A program made the translations under genes and the position numbers. Source: Elusimicrobiota bacterium (GTDB lineage: Bacteria > Elusimicrobiota > Elusimicrobia > F11). Taken from it: a DNA stretch of 64,000 bases. Positions 26,834 through 34,881 of this stretch are shown here, in pieces; positions within the stretch are counted from its first letter, which is position 1, and each line of letters opens with the position of its first letter. The stretch is from the NCBI GenBank assembly GCA_022072025.1, contig JAJVIP010000002.1, positions 473,356-537,355 on the forward strand. Direction: 5' to 3'. Under the pieces are notes generated by a model that made no database searches, was not told the origin of the DNA, and saw only the letters and a program-made list of their open reading frames with translations.

Positions 26834-28385
26834 TCCCATCGAATTTTCTTTCAAAACCCGCCAAGAGGATTGGCTGCATCTTAAAAAACACTGCGATCGT
26901 TCACTTGATATCGTTATTATCGGAGGCGGCATCGTAGGCGCGGGTTTGTTGCGAGAGTTGACTTTGCGAAAAGTGTCCAATGTTTGGTTGTTTGAAAAAG
27001 GTGATTTCGCCTCTGGGACCAGCAGCACTTCGAGTAAATTGATTCATGCTGGAATACGTTATCTGGAACAAGTGTGGGTTCATTTGAAGAACGGGCGATT
27101 TTCCCAAGCTTGGACCAATTTTAGGTTTGTGGTTGAATCGTCCCGGGAAAGAAAAATTTTGGGGAACATGGCGCCCCATTTGATTCGTCCCAAACCAATT
27201 TATTTTGTTCTCTCTCTCCAAGATTCCCGCACAAGCCTGAGCGTATTTTTGGGTGTTTGGCTTTATTATCTTGTTCAACTTCTTCAAGGGCAATTTTTTC
27301 CAATTCCCAAAGTTTTTATTAGTCCCGAAGGCCTTGGGAATAATTTCCCAGAGATGGACACTAAAAAAGTGAAATCTGCTTTTGTTTTTTGGGATTCGGA
27401 AACAGATGATGCCAGGCTCGTCATTGAAAACCTTCAGGATGCACATTCCAGGGGGGGGCACGCATTGAATTATGTCGAACTCCTTCGATATGAACGTGAA
27501 CAAGATCTTATCCTGTTAACATTAAAAAATAACGAGACAGATGAAATTGTTCGAGTTCAAACCAAAAAAATGATCAATGCCACCGGAGCCTTTGTTGATG
27601 AAGTCAGGGCAAAAGATAGGGAAGTCAAGACACCCCCAGAACCTCTCCTGGACCGCGTGGCTGGCTCGCACGTTGATTTGTTTCCAGCTGTGGGGAATAA
27701 GTCTTATTATCTTTCCGCCTCCGACAATCGACTGGTATTTCTTCTCAATCGAAACGAAGATGGGCTGGTTTATACCCGCGTTGGGACCACCGAACGTCCT
27801 TTAAAAAAAGAGGAGCTTAGCGAGGCCCCAGTCGCTACCCAAATAGAAATTGATTATTTAATTGGCCTGGTAAGAGAATATTTTCCACAAGTCGTCATTC
27901 ACTCAGACCGAATCATTAAAACCGATGCCGGAATTCGCCCTTTGCGGAATCAATCCACCTTGGATCCCTTCCATAAATCTCGGGAGCATGACATCGTAGA
28001 TGATCAAGGCGTGTGGCACATTGTGGGGGTTAAATTAACAGATTTTCGCCGGGTGGCTTGCGAAATTTCTGACCGGTTGTCATTGCCCGATCATCCCCCG
28101 ACGCCGCTTCGTGATCCTTCTGTTTCACGGATTTATCCAGAAACCACTGTCGAGCAGTGCGTCACTCGAACCATGGTTTTGCATTGGAATGATTATGTGT
28201 TTCGACGGCAAGGAGTGGCGCCCCTTTTACAATATCAACATGAACCCCTGTTATTCAAAAAGAAATTTGACGAATGTGCGACTCTGTTGAAATGGGATAT
28301 GGAAAAAAAAGAGCTGGAATGGAAATTATTTTGTCTCAAAACAAGGAATCCCGCGCCTGGGGGAAAAAGCGCGGGACCCTTGTAA
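26817..28385 (+). CDS. glpD: FAD-dependent glycerol-3-phosphate dehydrogenase family protein
   Basis: Peripheral membrane flavoprotein that oxidises glycerol 3-phosphate to dihydroxyacetone phosphate and feeds electrons to quinone. About 522 residues. FAD Rossmann motif VIIGGGIVGAGLLREL, then FEKGDFASGTSSTSSKLIH with GIRYLEQ, the GlpD signature; INATGAFVDEV in the middle and a GVKLTDFRR block that matches the family's C-terminal FAD contact. The start is uncertain: two adjacent GTG codons overlap the end of pheT by about 20 bases with no good ribosome site. It is convergent with the porin gene. Substrate is inferred from family only. Confidence 0.85.
   Translation: MLNSGNPIEFSFKTRQEDWLHLKKHCDRSLDIVIIGGGIVGAGLLRELTLRKVSNVWLFEKGDFASGTSSTSSKLIHAGIRYLEQVWVHLKNGRFSQAWTNFRFVVESSRERKILGNMAPHLIRPKPIYFVLSLQDSRTSLSVFLGVWLYYLVQLLQGQFFPIPKVFISPEGLGNNFPEMDTKKVKSAFVFWDSETDDARLVIENLQDAHSRGGHALNYVELLRYEREQDLILLTLKNNETDEIVRVQTKKMINATGAFVDEVRAKDREVKTPPEPLLDRVAGSHVDLFPAVGNKSYYLSASDNRLVFLLNRNEDGLVYTRVGTTERPLKKEELSEAPVATQIEIDYLIGLVREYFPQVVIHSDRIIKTDAGIRPLRNQSTLDPFHKSREHDIVDDQGVWHIVGVKLTDFRRVACEISDRLSLPDHPPTPLRDPSVSRIYPETTVEQCVTRTMVLHWNDYVFRRQGVAPLLQYQHEPLLFKKKFDECATLLKWDMEKKELEWKLFCLKTRNPAPGGKSAGPL
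28349..28376. terminator. Hairpin between convergent glpD and porin genes
   Basis: Perfect 8-base stem TCCCGCGC / GCGCGGGA with a 12-base loop, lying in the last codons of glpD. Read on the minus strand it is followed by a T-rich run (TTCCTTGTTTT), so it probably ends the porin message; on the plus strand no T-run follows. Confidence 0.5.
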
Positions 28386-28422
28386 TGGACAGGAGACTCT
28401 AACCTCCCTTTACGACAGGGGA

Positions 28423-29538
28423 TTAAAAAGTCACCAGAAACTGGAGGGCTCCAGTGGATACGCTGTCTTCCAGCATTCCTTTGTCATCCACCCATATTTT
28501 CTTGTTGGACGAATCTTGTCTGTATTCAGCCCGAACAAGAACATTGTCTGTGATTTTGTAACCCGGGGTAATGGTGATGTTGGTGGTGCTTATGTTGCGT
28601 GTTCCAGTCCGCGCTCCCTCTGGATCGGAAAAATATTCAAGGCGAGCCCCGATCGAAAACTTGTCGCCGAAATGAATAATGGGTTGGACTCCAGCGCCGC
28701 TCCAGCTCGCTCGATCGTCATTTATAGTGTCTCCATCGTTATCCACGACTTGAGCTTCGGTCCCGGCATTCGCTTGTAAATACAGGTCTACCATCGGGAT
28801 TATTTTCGTTAGAACTGTAAGGTCAATGCTGTCACGGTTAGCGCCGGAGCGGCTATCTGTGATCACTCCGCCTGAAGTCACTTGGTTTTGCTCAGGCCCA
28901 TGGGTTCCTGAAAGGGTCGCCATGAGGGGATCTCCCAAACTCAACCCAATTTTTCCGATAACCGTTTTTCCTTGGTTGTTGTCATTGGCTTGATCCCATC
29001 CATTGACCAATCCAGCGGCAAAATCCAATTTCCCTAAGACAAAAGTTGCCACGCCACCGACATGGGTGTAAGGTTCAGCCAAACCATACAGATAACCCCG
29101 GGAGATGGTGGGATTCGCATTGGTTTCGATCACCTCAATTCCTTCATAAGTGGCAAACTTTCCCACTTTAAACCCCAATTTACAGGGAGCCATGTAGGTC
29201 AAATATCCTTCTTGAAGGGCGACACCCGAAGCTGGGATGCTTCCAACAGTAGTGTTGGCGTCATGCCCGGCATCCAGGTCAACCACATAGCCAATACCCT
29301 CGCCAAATGTCCCAGCAAAAGACAAATGGACAGTGTTGGCCAACGTGTTGTCTTGAGAGTCGTAACTTCTCAGCGCCGTCGTGCCCGTGTTGGGTTTGCT
29401 GAAATTGTACCCATATTGAGTGTCGACATATCCACTCACTGTGGGTCCCTCAGCCATTAGACTACCTGTTAATCCCAACAAGAAGAGGGCCATCCCCCAT
29501 GTTTTTTTACTTTTACCCCATCGATTTTGCGTCTTCAT
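28423..29538 (-). CDS. Outer-membrane beta-barrel porin
   Basis: Predicted outer-membrane channel. 371 residues from an ATG behind AGGAGG (7-base spacing). Signal peptide with hydrophobic core about 16-30, cleavage after GSLMA. The mature protein begins SGYVDTQYGYNF and continues as alternating beta strands (about 16) ending ALQFLVTF, a terminal phenylalanine as required for Bam-dependent insertion. It resembles the BBP2/OmpL-like porin group. It has a calcium-style acidic loop (DNDGDTINDDR). It stands alone and is preceded by a leader with an intrinsic terminator, so expression is probably conditional. Substrate unknown. Confidence 0.85.
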   Translation of the reverse strand: MKTQNRWGKSKKTWGMALFLLGLTGSLMAEGPTVSGYVDTQYGYNFSKPNTGTTALRSYDSQDNTLANTVHLSFAGTFGEGIGYVVDLDAGHDANTTVGSIPASGVALQEGYLTYMAPCKLGFKVGKFATYEGIEVIETNANPTISRGYLYGLAEPYTHVGGVATFVLGKLDFAAGLVNGWDQANDNNQGKTVIGKIGLSLGDPLMATLSGTHGPEQNQVTSGGVITDSRSGANRDSIDLTVLTKIIPMVDLYLQANAGTEAQVVDNDGDTINDDRASWSGAGVQPIIHFGDKFSIGARLEYFSDPEGARTGTRNISTTNITITPGYKITDNVLVRAEYRQDSSNKKIWVDDKGMLEDSVSTGALQFLVTF

Positions 29539-29578
29539 TTTCAACCTCCTATAAGTGTTAAATCAACGGAGTTGGGGC

Positions 29579-29613
29579 AAAAAAAAACCTCTTCAGGAAA
29601 TATCCTGAAGAGG
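29579..29613 (-). terminator. Intrinsic terminator inside the porin leader
   Basis: On the minus strand: perfect 11-base stem CCTCTTCAGGA / TCCTGAAGAGG with a 4-base loop, followed by nine T residues. It lies about 40 bases upstream of the porin start codon and downstream of the only visible promoter, so it can stop transcription before the gene. Confidence 0.9.
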
Positions 29614-29690
29614 CTTCTTGGCCTACCACATCCGCTCGCATCTTGGCTCGCGATGGGAACCTCATATCAGAAAAAAAATTAACGTGTCAA
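29614..29690 (-). promoter_or_regulatory. Porin promoter and leader RNA (candidate attenuator, riboswitch or sRNA)
   Basis: Minus strand TTGACA (29690-29685), 18-base spacer, TATGAG (29666-29661). The predicted RNA of about 75 bases runs to the terminator and contains a direct repeat GCGAGC-CAAGAT-GCGAGC and possible CATC/GATG pairings. I could not match it to any riboswitch class I know. Confidence 0.5.
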
Positions 29691-29752
29691 CAGATATTTA
29701 TTGGCTGGGTGAGAGTTTGCTTGTTTTTGTGGCATTGTGATATCGTCGGGAT

Positions 29753-30034
29753 ATGGAGTTTATCGACGAATTGACATTGAAAGTTAATCAGGCCGCCGAA
29801 CAGATCATTCAGCTTAAAATGGAAAGACATAAACATGTTTCGGAGCTTGAATTACTTCGAAATCAACTTAAAAACTTTGATTCCCTCCTCCGCGAAAATG
29901 AAAAAATGAAACGCGATCAAGATTTGTTGCGCACTCGTTTGTCCCGTTTACAGAAGAAAATAGAAAAACATTTATTGGTAGAAACGACCTTGGCGGCGCA
30001 ATCAGGAGGGGCTCATGAAGAACGTTCTCAATGA
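29753..30034 (+). CDS. ZapB-like coiled-coil protein
   Basis: 93 residues, almost entirely heptad-patterned coiled coil (residues about 5-75: LTLKVNQAAEQIIQLKMER, LRNQLKNFDSLLRENEKMK), with a polar tail. It overlaps zapA by 20 bases and resembles the ZapB/'cell division protein' coiled coils often found before zapA. Role in Z-ring organisation is inferred from that position. A weak promoter (TTGCTT-18-TATCGT) would put transcription start at or next to the ATG. Confidence 0.7.
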   Translation: MEFIDELTLKVNQAAEQIIQLKMERHKHVSELELLRNQLKNFDSLLRENEKMKRDQDLLRTRLSRLQKKIEKHLLVETTLAAQSGGAHEERSQ

Positions 30035-30314
30035 CCGAGTTCGTGTTCAAATCTTTGGCCGGGAATATGAAATGGATCCGGGAGGCCTCACTGCTCTCGA
30101 AGTGCAAAGTTTGGCTTCTTTTGTGGATGAGAGGATGCGGGAAATCGCGGAGGATTTATCGATAGTTGACACTCAAAAAGTGGCCGTTCTGGCTTCGATT
30201 AATATCGCGCTTGATTACTTGCAGCTTAAAGAAAAGAATCAATCCAAGGGACAGGATGTTGGATCCCATCTGGTTCAGTTGACTCAGAAACTCAACTCTG
30301 CTTTGAACGCCTAA
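30015..30314 (+). CDS. zapA: Cell division protein ZapA
   Basis: Binds and bundles FtsZ filaments. 99 residues with the ZapA pattern: VRVQIFGREYEM (N-terminal beta-hairpin), LASFVDERMREIAEDLSIVD, and VAVLASINIALDYLQLKEKN leading into a C-terminal coiled coil. GGAGGGG lies 3 to 8 bases before the ATG, inside the upstream coiled-coil gene. rarA begins directly at the base after its stop. Confidence 0.9.
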   Translation: MKNVLNDRVRVQIFGREYEMDPGGLTALEVQSLASFVDERMREIAEDLSIVDTQKVAVLASINIALDYLQLKEKNQSKGQDVGSHLVQLTQKLNSALNA

Positions 30315-31652
30315 TTGGAACTATTTAAATCTCACCCTTCTGAAGGCAAGCCTCAAGCCAATCGACCTTCCTCAAAATCCCCTTTGGCCGCTAAAATGGC
30401 ACCCCGGGATTGGCCTGAATTCATAGGTCAAGAAAATCTGGTGTCGCCTGGCAGTCTTCTTCGTCGAGCCATCGAAGCAGACCGGTTGGGATCCAGTGTG
30501 TTTTTTGGCCCTCCGGGGACGGGTAAAACAGCCTTGGCGCGTCTTGCCGCAAAACAATCCAAATCAGCCATCGAATATTTAAATGCGGTGACAGCGGGTG
30601 TGGCGGAATTGCGAAATGTCGTTAAGCGGGCTCTCGAGCGCAAACAAATGAACGGTCAGAGAACTTTGCTGATTGTCGATGAAATTCACCACTTCAACAG
30701 AACGCAACAAGATGCCCTTTTACCGGACGTTGAACGGGGAAATTTGACCTTGATTGGGCTCACCACCGAAAATCCCTATTTTTATGTCAATGCGGCGCTC
30801 ATGTCTCGCTCAACGGCGTTTGAGTTCCAACCCTTGTCGGAGTCGTCACTGCAGAGAATTTTTGATTTGACTCTCCAAGATAAAGAGCGAGGTTTGGGTT
30901 TAATGAATTTGCATATATCACCTGAAGCCAAGGCTCATTTTATTCGTTCAGCGGACGGAGATGCGCGGCGAATGTTGAATGCGCTTGAACTGGCTGCTTC
31001 CACCACCGCGCCACAAATGGAGGGAGAGGTCATCCTTGATGAAAAGGTCGCGCAGGCATCCACTCAGAAACGATCAATCCGTTACGATAAATCGGGGGAT
31101 GAACATTACGACATCATCTCAGCTTTCATCAAATCGATGCGAGGAAGCGATCCCGATGCGGCTCTTTATTGGATGGCCAAAATGCTTTCGGCAGGTGAAG
31201 ATCCACGGTTTGTGGCAAGGCGCATCATGATTTTTGCCGCGGAAGATGTGGGAAATGCTGATCCAATGGCGCTAACCGTGGCCCATTCGGCTGCCCGTGT
31301 GGTCGAAATGGTGGGCATGCCGGAGGCTCGCATTCCGTTGGCTCAGGCGGTGACCTATTTGGCATGTTCCCCCAAATCAAACGCTGCATACTCAGCTCTG
31401 AGACGTGCCGAGGAAGAGGTAGCAAAAGGCCCGGCGCGTGAAATTCCCAATTCCATCAAGGATTCAGGCGGTGACGGAAAATCACGAGGTCATGGAATCG
31501 ATTATCTGTATCCTCACGATTATCCCGGTCATCATGTTAAACAAACGTATATGCCCAAACGGATTTATTTTTATGAACCCTCCGATCAGGGGCAGGAAGT
31601 CGAAATAAAAAAGAGACTGACAGAATGGCGGAAAGCAAACCCTTCGATTTAA
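30315..31652 (+). CDS. rarA: Replication-associated recombination protein A (AAA+ ATPase)
   Basis: RarA/MgsA/WRNIP1 family ATPase acting at stalled forks. 445 residues. PLAAKMAPRDWPEFIGQENL opens the AAA+ module; Walker A GPPGTGKTALARLAA; Walker B LLIVDEIHHFNRTQQDALLP; sensor region LIGLTTENPYFYVNAAL; then the C-terminal tetramerisation domain with DYLYPHDYPGHHVKQTYMP. The TTG start directly follows the zapA stop; the first Met (residue 28) would cut into the conserved N-terminus, so TTG or another upstream non-ATG start is needed. The 3' end overlaps the cyclo-ligase gene by 28 bases. Confidence 0.93.
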   Translation: MELFKSHPSEGKPQANRPSSKSPLAAKMAPRDWPEFIGQENLVSPGSLLRRAIEADRLGSSVFFGPPGTGKTALARLAAKQSKSAIEYLNAVTAGVAELRNVVKRALERKQMNGQRTLLIVDEIHHFNRTQQDALLPDVERGNLTLIGLTTENPYFYVNAALMSRSTAFEFQPLSESSLQRIFDLTLQDKERGLGLMNLHISPEAKAHFIRSADGDARRMLNALELAASTTAPQMEGEVILDEKVAQASTQKRSIRYDKSGDEHYDIISAFIKSMRGSDPDAALYWMAKMLSAGEDPRFVARRIMIFAAEDVGNADPMALTVAHSAARVVEMVGMPEARIPLAQAVTYLACSPKSNAAYSALRRAEEEVAKGPAREIPNSIKDSGGDGKSRGHGIDYLYPHDYPGHHVKQTYMPKRIYFYEPSDQGQEVEIKKRLTEWRKANPSI

Positions 31653-32215
31653 TCCCCGTTTATGATGTTAAACGATTTCTTCGTCGATTGTTGGTTCGCC
31701 GTCGGCAACAGATCAACTCCAAGGATCGTCTGCGCTGGAGTCAGCGTGCGGTTAAGAACCTAATAAACTCATCCTATTATACGAGAGCCAAAGTGATTGC
31801 GGCTTTTATAGGTTTTGGAAGTGAAATCATTACCGATGGGTTAATCGCTCAATGCTGGAAAGATGGGAAAAAAGTGTTAATTCCAATATCGTCGGAGGGG
31901 TTTGGTCGTCCGTTTTTTGCGCTTTTCCAAAAAGGGGACAGCTTAAAGAAAACGCCCCAAGGACCTTTCGAACTGATTCAGAAAAAAAATCCATTCCCAT
32001 TTCGATCGGTTGATTTGGTGCTTGTTCCTGGATTGGGATTTGATAAACGGGGGCATCGATTGGGCTATGGGGGAGGGGTTTATGACCGTATCTTGGCGAA
32101 AACTCCCCAGGCTCAACATGTGGGTTTTTATTTCTCTCTTCAAGAATTGACGGTGATTCCAATGGAAAACCATGATAAAAAAATGGATGCAATTGTGACG
32201 GAAAAAGGCTTATAA
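31625..32215 (+). CDS. 5-formyltetrahydrofolate cyclo-ligase
   Basis: Converts 5-formyl-THF to 5,10-methenyl-THF with ATP. 196 residues. N-terminal KRFLRRLLVRRRQQINSKDR, the AAFIGFGSEIITDGLI strand-helix, and the diagnostic DLVLVPGLGFDKRGHRLGYG followed by GGVYDR. Starts within the end of rarA and its TAA overlaps the dxs ATG by one base (TAATG). Symbol usage varies (fthC, ygfA), so none is given. Confidence 0.92.
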   Translation: MAESKPFDLIPVYDVKRFLRRLLVRRRQQINSKDRLRWSQRAVKNLINSSYYTRAKVIAAFIGFGSEIITDGLIAQCWKDGKKVLIPISSEGFGRPFFALFQKGDSLKKTPQGPFELIQKKNPFPFRSVDLVLVPGLGFDKRGHRLGYGGGVYDRILAKTPQAQHVGFYFSLQELTVIPMENHDKKMDAIVTEKGL

Positions 32216-34125
32216 TGCAGCCCTCAATGGCCCTCTTACAAATGATAAAAAAACCCTCTGATTTAAGAAATTTAAAACCCGAATTGCTGCCAGACGTCGC
32301 GAAAGAGATTCGACAAAAAATAATCGATGTGACGGCCCAAACGGGGGGACACCTTGGAGCTTCTTTGGGCGCCACGGATTTGGCTGTGGCTCTTCATTAT
32401 GTATTTGAATCGCCCACCGATAAAATAATTTGGGACACTGGACATCAAGCCTATGCTCATAAGCTTTTAACAGGACGCTGGGATAAATTTCATACCCTTC
32501 GGCAATATGGAGGAATCAGCGGGTTCTTGAATAGAAGCGAATCTGAGCATGATGCCTTCGGTGCGGGGCATGCCTCCACCGCCATTTCAGCCGCTTTGGG
32601 TTTCGCGGCCGCTCGCGACATTCTGAAACAAGATTATAAGGTTGTAGCGGTTGTGAATGACGGTTCTATCACTGGCGGAATGGCCTTTGAAGCCCTTCAG
32701 AACGCGGGAAACATGGCCTCTGATCTCATCGTGGTTTTAAATGACAATCAAATGTTTATTTCTCATCGTGTGGGAGCTGTAGGAGCGTTTTTGGCCAAGT
32801 TCCTGACCGGAGGGCTCTACACACGATTTGAAAAACGTGTTCGACAATTTTTAACCCGCCTTCATTTTTGGGGAAGCCATTTACTTCGTTTGGCCAAACG
32901 TATCCGTGTATTGCTGTTTCCAGGATTGCTGTTTGAAGAGATGGGTTTTAGTTATTTGGGCCCCTTGGACGGCCACGATTTGCCCAAACTTATCGAAGTT
33001 CTTCAAGGTGTAAAAACTTTAAAGGGCCCCATCCTCTTGCATGTGGTTACGAAAAAAGGGCGGGGTTACGACAAAGCGGAAAATGATCCGATCAAATATC
33101 ATGGGGTCAGCAAATGGAATCCGGAAACGGGGGAAATGGCCAAAGCTCCTGAAGGTCCGCCCTCCTACACAAAAGTGTTTGGTCAGTCTCTGTGTAAATT
33201 GGCCAAAGAAGATGAAAAGATCGTGGCCATTACAGCGGCGATGCCCGAAGGAACGGGGCTTGACATGTTCAGGGATAAATTTAAAGGGCGCTATTTTGAT
33301 GTGGGGTTAGGCGAACAACATGCCGTCACCTTTGCGGGAGGATTGGCTTGTGCGGGCGTCAAACCCGTGGTGGCCATCTATTCCACTTTCCTTCAACGTG
33401 GTTTTGATCAAATTGAACATGATATCGCTCTTCAAAAATTACCGGTCGTTTTTTGTTTGGACAGAGGGGGGCTTGTCGGAGATGACGGAGCCACTCATCA
33501 CGGCGTTTTTGATTTGTCTTATCTTCGGATGATTCCCAATATGACGATTATGGCCCCCAAAGATGAAAATGAGTTGCAGCATATGCTCAAAACGGCCCTC
33601 AATCATTCCGGGCCTGTGGCCATTCGATATCCGCGTGGCGCGGGTGTGGGAGTTCCTCTCGATTCAACTTTTAGGTTGTTGCCCTGGGGGCGAGGTGAGA
33701 TTCTGAGGGAAGGAAGGGATATTGCCATCCTGGGGATCGGCAACATGGTCATGCCTTCAATTGAGTCCTCCGAAAACTTGGCGAAAGAGGGAATCAATGT
33801 CAAAGTGATCAACGCACGTTTCGTCAAACCCCTTGACCGAACATGGCTTCTTGATTCCTTAAACGGAGTTCGATCCATAATTACAGTTGAAGAAAATGCG
33901 GTGGCCGGAGGATTTGGCAGTGCCATTCGTGAATTATTGGAAGGAGAACCGTTTGAGATTACTTCCATTGGAATTCCTGATAAATTTATCGAACATGGGT
34001 CTCAAGCCAAACTTCGTAGCCTGGTGGGTTTAACCCAAGAAAATATCGCTGAGACAGTCCGCCTCATACATTCCGGATCGCGACCAGTTCCCTCCAGTTC
34101 AAGCGGGAAATTTCTTCCCAACTGA
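32215..34125 (+). CDS. dxs: 1-deoxy-D-xylulose-5-phosphate synthase
   Basis: First step of the MEP isoprenoid pathway, a thiamin-diphosphate enzyme joining pyruvate and glyceraldehyde 3-phosphate. 636 residues. TPP/Mg motif VVNDGSITGGMAFEALQNAG, catalytic region GGHLGASLGATDLAVALH, and C-terminal transketolase domain with VGLGEQHAVTFAGGLA and RGGLVGDDGATHHGVFD. Full length. Coupled to the cyclo-ligase gene through TAATG; tlyA starts 6 bases later. Confidence 0.97.
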   Translation: MQPSMALLQMIKKPSDLRNLKPELLPDVAKEIRQKIIDVTAQTGGHLGASLGATDLAVALHYVFESPTDKIIWDTGHQAYAHKLLTGRWDKFHTLRQYGGISGFLNRSESEHDAFGAGHASTAISAALGFAAARDILKQDYKVVAVVNDGSITGGMAFEALQNAGNMASDLIVVLNDNQMFISHRVGAVGAFLAKFLTGGLYTRFEKRVRQFLTRLHFWGSHLLRLAKRIRVLLFPGLLFEEMGFSYLGPLDGHDLPKLIEVLQGVKTLKGPILLHVVTKKGRGYDKAENDPIKYHGVSKWNPETGEMAKAPEGPPSYTKVFGQSLCKLAKEDEKIVAITAAMPEGTGLDMFRDKFKGRYFDVGLGEQHAVTFAGGLACAGVKPVVAIYSTFLQRGFDQIEHDIALQKLPVVFCLDRGGLVGDDGATHHGVFDLSYLRMIPNMTIMAPKDENELQHMLKTALNHSGPVAIRYPRGAGVGVPLDSTFRLLPWGRGEILREGRDIAILGIGNMVMPSIESSENLAKEGINVKVINARFVKPLDRTWLLDSLNGVRSIITVEENAVAGGFGSAIRELLEGEPFEITSIGIPDKFIEHGSQAKLRSLVGLTQENIAETVRLIHSGSRPVPSSSSGKFLPN

Positions 34126-34131
34126 ACCCCT

Positions 34132-34881
34132 TTGCCTGATAATCCCAAACTCAAACGAAAAGAACGATTGGATATTTTGTTGGTTGAGCGCGGCCTGGCC
34201 TCGACGCGTACCAAAGCCCAAGCATTGATTTTGGCTGGACAAGTGAAGGTCAGAGGTGAACAGGTCCGAAAAGTGGGCTTAACCCTCCCTGTCGATGCAA
34301 ATATTCAATTGATTGCTGGGCCTCCGTTTGTGTCACGAGGGGGAGAAAAACTCGAAGGGGCTTTGGAAGATTTTAAACTTATTCCAGATAACAAAGTGTG
34401 TTTGGATGTGGGATCGTCAACGGGCGGGTTTACGGATTGCCTGCTCCAAAAAGGGGCGCGGTTGGTTTATTCCATCGATGTTGGGAGAAGGCAGTTGGCG
34501 GACTCTTTGAGGAATGATTATCGGGTTCGATCCATGGAAGAAATCCACATACTAGAAGTGAAACCTGAATTGCTGAATCCTCAACCAAACTTCTGTGTCA
34601 TTGATGTTTCTTTTATTTCATTAAAGAAAATTTTGGGGCATATCAAATCATTGATGGGGGCCGGTTCTCCTGTGTTGGCCATGGTCAAACCACAATTCGA
34701 AGTGGGAGCTAAATTTTTAAAAAAAGGGGTAGTTCGAGAGGTCGAAGTTCAAAAAAGGGCCGTTGATGATGTTATCCAATTTGCCAAAGCGGAGGGTTTT
34801 TACTATTTCGATCAATCGCCGGCTCGTCTTAAAGGGCCCAAAGGAAACCAGGAATATTTTGTTTTTCTGAAAACACCATAA
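34132..34881 (+). CDS. tlyA: TlyA-family rRNA 2'-O-methyltransferase
   Basis: S4-domain plus FtsJ-like Rossmann methyltransferase; in mycobacteria TlyA methylates C1409 of 16S and C1920 of 23S rRNA. 249 residues: S4 RNA-binding domain (about 10-70, ERLDILLVERGLASTRTKAQ), then SAM motif CLDVGSSTGGFTDCLLQKGA and catalytic VIDVSFISLKKIL with MVKPQFEVG. The start is TTG, with no clear ribosome site. A dxs-tlyA order is common in bacteria. leuS starts on the base after the stop. Confidence 0.92.
   Translation: MPDNPKLKRKERLDILLVERGLASTRTKAQALILAGQVKVRGEQVRKVGLTLPVDANIQLIAGPPFVSRGGEKLEGALEDFKLIPDNKVCLDVGSSTGGFTDCLLQKGARLVYSIDVGRRQLADSLRNDYRVRSMEEIHILEVKPELLNPQPNFCVIDVSFISLKKILGHIKSLMGAGSPVLAMVKPQFEVGAKFLKKGVVREVEVQKRAVDDVIQFAKAEGFYYFDQSPARLKGPKGNQEYFVFLKTP

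Noticed and set aside
26901-27503. 200-residue antisense frame within glpD
   Set aside because: Overlaps the FAD-binding region of a conserved gene; no start signal or motif.
30290-30330. 6S RNA after zapA, as in gammaproteobacteria
   Set aside because: rarA begins on the base after the zapA stop, leaving no space.
31830-32375. 181-residue antisense frame across the cyclo-ligase and dxs
   Set aside because: Covers two conserved genes on the other strand; no independent support.
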